Part shown: positions 58,898 to 64,000 of the stretch, piece after piece | Layout of the letters: every line of letters begins with the position of its first letter | Numbering within the stretch: position 1 is the stretch's first letter | NCBI GenBank assembly: GCA_013141115.1 | Contig: JABFRP010000002.1 | Coordinates: forward strand, 595,649 to 659,648 | Reading direction: 5' to 3' | DNA length: 64,000 nt | Source: Ferruginibacter sp. | Lineage (GTDB): Bacteria > Bacteroidota > Bacteroidia > Chitinophagales > Chitinophagaceae | Program-made: the position numbers and the translations under genes | The notes under the pieces: generated by a model | Seen by the model: only the letters and a program-made list of their open reading frames with translations | What the model was told of the DNA's origin: nothing | Database searches by the model: none

Positions 58898-59902
58898 ATG
58901 CGCAAGCTGCTGCAATATTTATTTAAAAGGCCCCTCACCTGGATAGGCAATACACTCAGCGCCAAGCCGGAAAAGGAAGCGGTGTTTAAATCTCTCACCA
59001 AACTTTATAACAGCAGTAAAAAAAACAGCAAAAGAGTTTGCAGTTTAACTATTGATTGTACAAAAGATAAATTCATCATCTTTAGCGATCAACATAAAGG
59101 CAACCGGGATAGTGCCGATGATTTTGCCAACAGCGAATTCAATTATATTAAAGCACTGGAATATTATAAACAACAAAATTTTTGTTTTATTAATTTAGGC
59201 GATAGTGAAGAGTTATGGAAATATAAAACAGATGTTGTATTATCTGCCAACGAAAAAGTTTTTGCTGCCGAAGCCGCTTTTCAACCCTATAAATATTTAA
59301 AAACTTTTGGCAATCACGATCTGATCTGGAAAAACAAACTGGATGTAGAGCTGCTGCTGAAAAAATATTTTGTGATGCCGCTGCCGGTTTACGAGGGCAT
59401 TATCTTAAAAACCAATATTGCTAACGAGCCGCTCACTGTATTTTGTACCCATGGCCACCAGGGCGATAAAATGAGCGACAACAATGCTTTCAGCACCTGG
59501 ATTGTAGCGCATTTATGGACGCCTATACAAAGATACCTGCACATTAATGTAAACACACCCAGTAAAGATTTTTCGCTGCGTAACAAACACAACCAACTGA
59601 TGCACCAATGGAGCAGCAACAGAAAAAATATGATACTGATAACCGGACATACCCACCGCCCTGTTTTTGCATCGGGCAAATACTCCACTCACCCCAACAA
59701 TAAAATTGATCAGGATTTTAATGATAAACTAAGACCATCTTATTTTAATACCGGCTGCTGCTGCTTTAATGATGGGGATATTACCGGCATTGAAATTGAA
59801 GGCGGCTATATCCGCTTAATAAAATGGCAGGATGAAAATTATATTGCTGTAAGAAAAATATTGGAAGAGATTAAGCTGAACGACTTGGTGAAGGACTTAT
59901 AA
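58898..59902 (+). CDS. Metallophosphoesterase
   Basis: 334-aa calcineurin-like phosphoesterase. All five blocks are visible: FSDQHKGNRD (Asp/His), NLGDSEELW (Gly-Asp), TFGNHDL (Asn-His-Asp), CTHGHQGD (His) and ITGHTHRP (GHxH). No signal peptide, and the basic N-terminus (MRKLLQYLFKRPLTW) may touch the membrane. The substrate is unknown; UDP-diacylglucosamine hydrolase (LpxH-like) or nucleotides are possible. Single gene; convergent with the amidase across the 31-bp palindrome. Confidence 0.87.
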   Translation: MRKLLQYLFKRPLTWIGNTLSAKPEKEAVFKSLTKLYNSSKKNSKRVCSLTIDCTKDKFIIFSDQHKGNRDSADDFANSEFNYIKALEYYKQQNFCFINLGDSEELWKYKTDVVLSANEKVFAAEAAFQPYKYLKTFGNHDLIWKNKLDVELLLKKYFVMPLPVYEGIILKTNIANEPLTVFCTHGHQGDKMSDNNAFSTWIVAHLWTPIQRYLHINVNTPSKDFSLRNKHNQLMHQWSSNRKNMILITGHTHRPVFASGKYSTHPNNKIDQDFNDKLRPSYFNTGCCCFNDGDITGIEIEGGYIRLIKWQDENYIAVRKILEEIKLNDLVKDL

Positions 59903-59929
59903 AACCTATTCGTCTGCTGCGGAAAAAGG

Positions 59930-60042
59930 TTGCCACGGATTGCACAGATTAACACGGATTTTTCTAAGCACCTTTATCTTCATGTAATACTATTTTTAAC
60001 AAAGAAAAATTAATCCGTGTTAATCTGTGCAATCCGTGGCAA
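59930..60042. repeat. 31-bp perfect inverted repeat between convergent genes
   Basis: Arms 59930-59960 and 60012-60042 are exact complements (left arm TTGCCACGGATTGCACAGAT and continuing AACACGGATT) around a 51-base loop. The word is a common intergenic one in environmental genomes. Bidirectional terminator, RNA structure or mobile REP relic are possible roles. Confidence 0.85.
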
Positions 60043-60058
60043 AAAAATTGAGCTACTC

Positions 60059-60865
60059 TTAATACTTCTTACTCAACTCATAAATAATCTTCTTATCCTC
60101 TTCAGTAATTTTTGGAATGCTATCCTGCTGCACAAAATGTAATTTAAAAGCCCTGATGGCCGCAACAGAATCCCTGGTATCGTATCCAATAATGCGTAAA
60201 GATTGCAGCGCATTAAAATTATCCGGCAGTTTTACATTTGCTGTATCGTACCAGTTACCAAAACCATTTTGCGCCAGCAAGGGCCAGTTAAAATATTTGT
60301 TAGGATCTACTTTTCTTTTAGGCGCAATATCGCTGTGCCCAATAAAATTAGCAGCAGGAATATTATTATCCTTCTTTAATTTTTTCAGCACCTGCAATAA
60401 ACTGTTCATCTGTGGTTCGGTAAAAGGTTCGTAACCATTATTGTCTAATTCAATACCAATGCTAACACTGTTAACATCTGTAACATTACCCCATTTACTG
60501 TTGCCGGCATGCCAGGCCCGTAAATAATCGTTTAGCATGTGTTGTATGGTACCATCTTTACAAATTACATAATGTGCACTTACCTGTGTACGGGGTAATG
60601 TAAAAGTTCGCAGTGTGGTATCGCAACCATTTTGCGCTGTGTGGTGAATGATAACAAAATTAGGTTTACGCATTCCAAAATTAGTAGTGCCCACCCATTG
60701 TGTACCCATCATGGCACTATCAACAGCTTTAGGTTGTTTACGCAATTCTTTTGCATAAGTTTTGGCTTGCTTTTTATAACTGCGGTTGGTGGCTGCATAT
60801 TTATTGCTGCAGCTATTGCAAACAATACTGATCAATAAAACAATTATTATCTTTTTATATGCCAT
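60059..60865 (-). CDS. N-acetylmuramoyl-L-alanine amidase, lipoprotein (AmiD-like)
   Basis: 268-aa outer-membrane-type lipoprotein: signal MAYKKIIIVLLISIVCNSC (Cys19). Amidase_2 domain about 65-225 with zinc ligands in FVIIHHTAQ (His) and FIGHSDIAPKRKVDPN (His and Asp), plus SAHYVICKDGTIQ and VSIGIELDN (Glu). It cleaves the amide bond between MurNAc and L-Ala in peptidoglycan or its fragments; AmiD in E. coli is also a lipoprotein with this domain. Single gene; upstream 568 bases without a gene. Confidence 0.9.
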   Translation of the reverse strand: MAYKKIIIVLLISIVCNSCSNKYAATNRSYKKQAKTYAKELRKQPKAVDSAMMGTQWVGTTNFGMRKPNFVIIHHTAQNGCDTTLRTFTLPRTQVSAHYVICKDGTIQHMLNDYLRAWHAGNSKWGNVTDVNSVSIGIELDNNGYEPFTEPQMNSLLQVLKKLKKDNNIPAANFIGHSDIAPKRKVDPNKYFNWPLLAQNGFGNWYDTANVKLPDNFNALQSLRIIGYDTRDSVAAIRAFKLHFVQQDSIPKITEEDKKIIYELSKKY

Positions 60866-61060
60866 GCGGAAATTTTAAAAAATGAAAGTTACGTAAGAAA
60901 TGAATATAGGTTGATGCCGGTTGATGAATGGTGCTCGTATTTTTATACCAAATATCTTTTTTGATAAAAGCAATGATGACGTCAGTTGCCATTAATAAAT
61001 GAAACTTTATTAGGAATATTTCTTCTCTTCTTTTCCTTGATGAAAAGAAGCAAAAATCAA

Positions 61061-61242
61061 GGGCTGCGGAAAAAAAAGCTAAAAATTGGCCGTCGGGTGT
61101 AAAATGAAATTAGCTCGAGCAGTAGTACAATTCCCAGCTATGTGCGACTTACGGGCTAAGAATAATTCCAAACATTGGTAACATCAATTTCATTTTAACA
61201 TCCCGCCATCCAATTTTCTTAACGCAATTTTTTCCGAGGCCC
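61061..61242. repeat. MITE-like imperfect inverted repeat (about 50-bp arms)
   Basis: Left arm GGGCTGCGGAAAAA (61061) through AAAATTGG, GTCGGG and AAAATGAAATT (about 61112). Right arm 61183-61242, its complement reading GGGCCTCGGAAAAA, AAAATTGG, GGCGGG, TTAAAATGAAATT. The arms match in blocks with small indels around a 70-base centre. Confidence 0.6.
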
Positions 61243-61354
61243 ATACTTCAAACGCTGTGCTGAGTAGGTTGCTATGGCCTCTTTTACTGAGCGGAGCCGA
61301 AGAATTGTATAGTTTAAAATAAAAAATTGAATTAAATAATCCTGCAAAAAACAT

Positions 61355-61386
61355 AACAAAAAAAGCTGCCTCAACAGCAGCTTTCA
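61355..61386 (-). terminator. Terminator of the alcohol dehydrogenase gene
   Basis: 8-bp stem AAAGCTGC (61362-61369) with GCAGCTTT (61377-61384) followed by TTTTTTTGTT on the minus strand. Confidence 0.8.
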
Positions 61387-61433
61387 GTTATATCTTTTTG
61401 AGCATTCACGATTCACCACTCACCATTCACGAA

Positions 61434-62477
61434 TTACAACGTCGCCATATCAATCACAAACCTGTACCGCACATCTCCTTTCAACATTCTTTCGTAAGCT
61501 TCATTAATATCTTTTATGGCAATCACTTCCACATCACTTACAATATTATGTTCGGCACAATAGTCCAGCATTTCCTGTGTTTCGGGCAGGCCGCCAATTA
61601 AAGAACCAGCTAAACTTTTTCTGCCGAAAATAAGATTGAAAACCGGAATTTGTGCCGGCACCGGAGGCGCACCCACACAAACCATTACACCATTGGTACG
61701 CAGCATACCCAAATAAAAATTATAATCATGTTCTACCGATACGGTATCTAAAATAAAATCAAAATATCCCATTACCGATTTGGCCTGTTCCGCATCGGAG
61801 GTCAATATAAATTTATGAGCACCTAATCTTTTTGCATCTGCAGCTTTTGATGGTGAGTGGCTCAGCATGGTAACTTCGGCACCCATTGATACGGCAAGCT
61901 TTACACCCATGTGGCCCAGTCCACCCAAACCTAATACACCTACTTTTTGCCCCTTACCCACTTTCCAGTGGCGCAATGGCGAGTAAGTGGTAATACCGGC
62001 ACACAGCAATGGTGCCACGCCTTCCAAGGGTAATTTATCTGATATGTGCAACACAAAATCTTCATGCGCTACAATAGATTTACTGTAACCACCTTGTGTA
62101 ATGCCGCTGCCATCCCTTTCTGCTCCGCCATAAGTAAATACAGCACCTGTATCACAATATTGTTCCAGCCCATCTTTACAATTATCGCATTCCCGGCAAC
62201 TATCTACCAGGCAACCAACGCCTGCTGTATCACCTACTTTAAATTTGGTTACATGATCTCCCACTGCGGTTACACGACCCACAATTTCGTGCCCGGGCAC
62301 CAAAGGATAAACGGCATTGCCCCATTCATTACGAACGGTATGCAGGTCACTATGGCAAACGCCGCAGTATAAAATATCTATTTGTACATCGTGAGGTTTG
62401 GGGCTTCTTCTTTTAATTGTCCAAGGAGCTAGCGGACTGGTGGCGCTTTGTGCGGCGTAGGATCTTGTTGATGACAT
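61434..62477 (-). CDS. Zinc-dependent alcohol dehydrogenase (YahK/cinnamyl-alcohol type)
   Basis: 347-aa cytosolic NAD(P)-dependent medium-chain dehydrogenase. Catalytic zinc: CGVCHSDLH (Cys41), PGHE (His63-Glu64); structural zinc Cys at 94, 97, 100 and 108 in DSCRECDNCKDGLEQYC. Rossmann motif GLGGLGHMG (about 183-191); HSPSKAADAKRLGAHKFI suggests NADP preference, as in YahK-type aldehyde reductases. The substrate is an aldehyde or alcohol. Single gene with a TAnnTTTG promoter at 62499-62506. Confidence 0.92.
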   Translation of the reverse strand: MSSTRSYAAQSATSPLAPWTIKRRSPKPHDVQIDILYCGVCHSDLHTVRNEWGNAVYPLVPGHEIVGRVTAVGDHVTKFKVGDTAGVGCLVDSCRECDNCKDGLEQYCDTGAVFTYGGAERDGSGITQGGYSKSIVAHEDFVLHISDKLPLEGVAPLLCAGITTYSPLRHWKVGKGQKVGVLGLGGLGHMGVKLAVSMGAEVTMLSHSPSKAADAKRLGAHKFILTSDAEQAKSVMGYFDFILDTVSVEHDYNFYLGMLRTNGVMVCVGAPPVPAQIPVFNLIFGRKSLAGSLIGGLPETQEMLDYCAEHNIVSDVEVIAIKDINEAYERMLKGDVRYRFVIDMATL

Positions 62478-62498
62478 CTGTATTATTTTTTAATGCAA

Positions 62499-62506
62499 CA
62501 AATATA
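62499..62506 (-). promoter_or_regulatory. TAnnTTTG promoter of the alcohol dehydrogenase
   Basis: Minus strand TATATTTG with a leader of about 22 bases before the ATG at 62477. Confidence 0.5.
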
Positions 62507-62578
62507 AAGGGATAAAGTTGTAAGCCTGCACAAAATAAACACATCTTATTTAATAGTATTTTACCGGGCCTGTTCCCA

Positions 62579-63298
62579 TCATGAGATCATCCTGTGTTTT
62601 ATAATTTCCATCAGGTCGTCTTTATAACTTTCGCCAATTAATATTTCGGCAGTAACATTTTTTAATACAATGCGATTACCTTCAATACCAGTGATCTGAT
62701 TGATGGGGATAATAAATGATTTATGCACCCGCAAAAACTGCCTTGCAGGTAAGTGATGCACCAGGTCTTTAAGATTGGTGTACACCATTGTTTTTTTTCC
62801 GCCAATATAAATAGCCACATAATTTTTCATCCCTTCAATATATTCAATATCATCAAGATTTATCTTCAACAGCTTTCCCTTGGATTCTGTTTTTACAAAA
62901 ATGTAATTCTCTTCATTCTTTATTTCTGTATCCACCGTTTTTTCGCTGATGATCTTTACGGCCTTTTGCACGGCAGTTAAAAAACGTGGAAACCGTACAG
63001 GCTTTAATAAATAATCCACCACAGCCAGCTCAAAACCTTCAATAGCAAATTCACTGTAGGCAGTGGTAAGAATTACTTTTGCTTTGCCGTTGATGGCTTT
63101 AATAAAATCGATACCGGAAAGCTCCGGCATTTGTATATCTAAAAAAACAAGGTCGATGTTTTGTGTTACCACAGTTTGCAATGCTTCCACGGGGTTGGTG
63201 GTGCTGCTCACCAGCTCCAGGTATGATGTTTGCCCGATATAATGTTTGATGATGTCGATGGCATGTTGCTCATCATCTACAATTAAACACCTGATCAT
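62579..63298 (-). CDS. LytTR-family response regulator
   Basis: 239-aa regulator. Receiver domain 1-118 with LIVDDEQHAIDIIKHY, phosphoacceptor Asp54 (LVFLDIQMPE), ILTTAYSEFAIEGF and VVDYLLKPVRF. LytTR domain 140-238 (YIFVKTESKGKLLKINLDDI, FLRVHKSFIIPINQITGIEG, EILIGESYKDD). It overlaps its kinase by four bases (ATGA), so translation is coupled. Targets unknown; such pairs in Bacteroidota regulate a few nearby genes. Confidence 0.93.
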   Translation of the reverse strand: MIRCLIVDDEQHAIDIIKHYIGQTSYLELVSSTTNPVEALQTVVTQNIDLVFLDIQMPELSGIDFIKAINGKAKVILTTAYSEFAIEGFELAVVDYLLKPVRFPRFLTAVQKAVKIISEKTVDTEIKNEENYIFVKTESKGKLLKINLDDIEYIEGMKNYVAIYIGGKKTMVYTNLKDLVHHLPARQFLRVHKSFIIPINQITGIEGNRIVLKNVTAEILIGESYKDDLMEIIKHRMIS

Positions 63299-64000
63299 AA
63301 TTTATCAATAGTTAATTCGGTGGTATAAAATGCGGCTTCGTCTTTAATCAGTAATTTGTAATTACTGCCGTAAGCAAAATCCAGCCGGTTACGGATATTA
63401 TCCAGGCCCAGCCCGGTAGAAATTTCTTTGGGACCCGATTTCTTTTTGTTGTGGCAATAAAAATAGAAGTGGCCATGCTCAACTATTAATTTAATGTCGA
63501 TGGGCTGATCCGCATTTTGCAGGTCGCCATGCTTAAAGGCATTTTCTACAATGGTGATAAGTACAAACGGAATTATTTCCATATCATTCACCACACCATT
63601 TACTTCAAAATTTACATGCAGGTTATTGCTGAACCGCAGCTGGTTTATCTTGATCACATTGCGTACATGTTCTATCTCATCTTTTAAAGGCGCTTTATCA
63701 TCTGCACCGGTAGATTCATTTAATGCATAGCGCATAATATCCGACAGTGTTAAAATACCTTCTGATAATTCGGCAGAGTACGGTAATGATTTGGCATATA
63801 AAAAACTTAAGGTGTTATGCAAAAAATGCGGATTGATCTGCGATTTTAAAAACTTAAAATTGGCCTGCGATTTATCAACTTCCAGTTGCATTTTTTGTGC
63901 TTCCAGTATTTCACGCTGTTTCTTTTCGTCACGCAGATTATTTAAGTAAGCCAGCAGTAGCGCTAACCCTGTAAAAAAAACAGACGAAATGCTATAGGAA
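63295..64000 (-). CDS. LytS-type sensor histidine kinase (5' end outside the window)
   Basis: Truncated at the right window edge; the visible 234 codons begin in a transmembrane segment (ISSVFFTGLALLLAYLN), continue with the coiled linker DEKKQREILEAQKMQLEVDK and the phospho-His in KSQINPHFLHNTLSFLYAK. The dimerisation region, HATPase N-box-like IPFVLITIVENAFKHGD and G-box TGLGLDNIRNRLDFAYG follow. An ATG at 63891 is internal and not the start. It overlaps the regulator by four bases. Its sensory domain lies beyond the window. Confidence 0.92.
   Translation of the reverse strand, partial: SYSISSVFFTGLALLLAYLNNLRDEKKQREILEAQKMQLEVDKSQANFKFLKSQINPHFLHNTLSFLYAKSLPYSAELSEGILTLSDIMRYALNESTGADDKAPLKDEIEHVRNVIKINQLRFSNNLHVNFEVNGVVNDMEIIPFVLITIVENAFKHGDLQNADQPIDIKLIVEHGHFYFYCHNKKKSGPKEISTGLGLDNIRNRLDFAYGSNYKLLIKDEAAFYTTELTIDKL

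Larger units (their letters stand above)
60866..61433. other. Intergenic region with a large imperfect inverted repeat
   Basis: 568 bases, no ORF of note. It holds the segment TTCCTTGATGAAAAGAAGC (from 61034), an imperfect palindrome (61061-61242), the terminator of the alcohol dehydrogenase (61362-61384) and a TTCACGATTCACC iteration (61405-61430). Confidence 0.6.

Noticed and set aside
1-64000. tRNA, rRNA and riboswitch genes
   Set aside because: I looked for cloverleaf ends (CCA, TTCGAATC) and conserved rRNA words and saw none convincing; a covariance-model search would settle it.

Overview
The window is low-GC chromosomal DNA from a member of the Bacteroidota, most likely family Chitinophagaceae. 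The support is: promoters of the TAnnTTTG type, often only 4-6 bases before the start codon; a type IX secretion component (PorT) and a secreted metalloprotease with a C-terminal T9SS sorting domain; a RemB/Wzi-like outer-membrane protein; menaquinone (UbiE/MenG) metabolism; and Bacteroidota families such as DUF983, DCC thiol oxidoreductase and LytS/LytTR pairs. The genus is an inference. I found no rRNA, tRNA or CRISPR array.

Layout. 1-5.5 kb: 5' part of atpD, a membrane-anchored EEP phosphatase, and a glycerol operon glpK-glpD-glpF. 5.6-11 kb: a basic secreted protein, then a probable metal-uptake locus (small Cys/His protein, TonB receptor, PepSY membrane protein) with two Fur-family-like 7-1-7 palindromes. 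11-18.6 kb: PAP2, DUF2721, DUF983, SemiSWEET, ABC exporter, YifB, a lipoprotein and an FKBP isomerase. 18.6-21.3 kb: an accessory patch with an amber-interrupted gene, a frameshifted 39-codon gene, two coupled unknown genes and a RAYT transposase bracketed by perfect 25-bp inverted repeats. 21.3-46.8 kb: mostly household genes (MutS-like ATPase, pyrC, DPP-IV, porT-ubiE, engB, YkuK, pdhC, dnaX, DUF937-OmpA, LytS/LytTR, M28 peptidase) interleaved with secreted and membrane proteins. 46.8-56.6 kb: two AT-rich modules that each encode a large surface lipoprotein and an outer-membrane beta-barrel-like protein, separated by PcrB, ArfB and an MbnP/MbnH copper pair. 56.6-64 kb: a coiled-coil protein, a flippase, a phosphoesterase, an amidase, an alcohol dehydrogenase and a second LytTR/LytS pair cut by the window edge.

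The most interesting signal is in the two lipoprotein/barrel modules. In both, the lipoprotein reading frame is broken inside the signal peptide: in one at a run of nine G (56127-56135, minus strand), in the other in a T-rich stretch (47010-47040). One base of slippage would restore a full lipoprotein export signal in each case. This suggests phase-variable surface lipoproteins, although homopolymer errors in the assembly must be excluded. A fragment of the M28 peptidase 3' end lies beyond the first module, as if the module had landed in a duplicated gene.

Gene ends carry many palindromes built from iterated short words. In several cases the repeat supplies the stop codon of the neighbouring gene.
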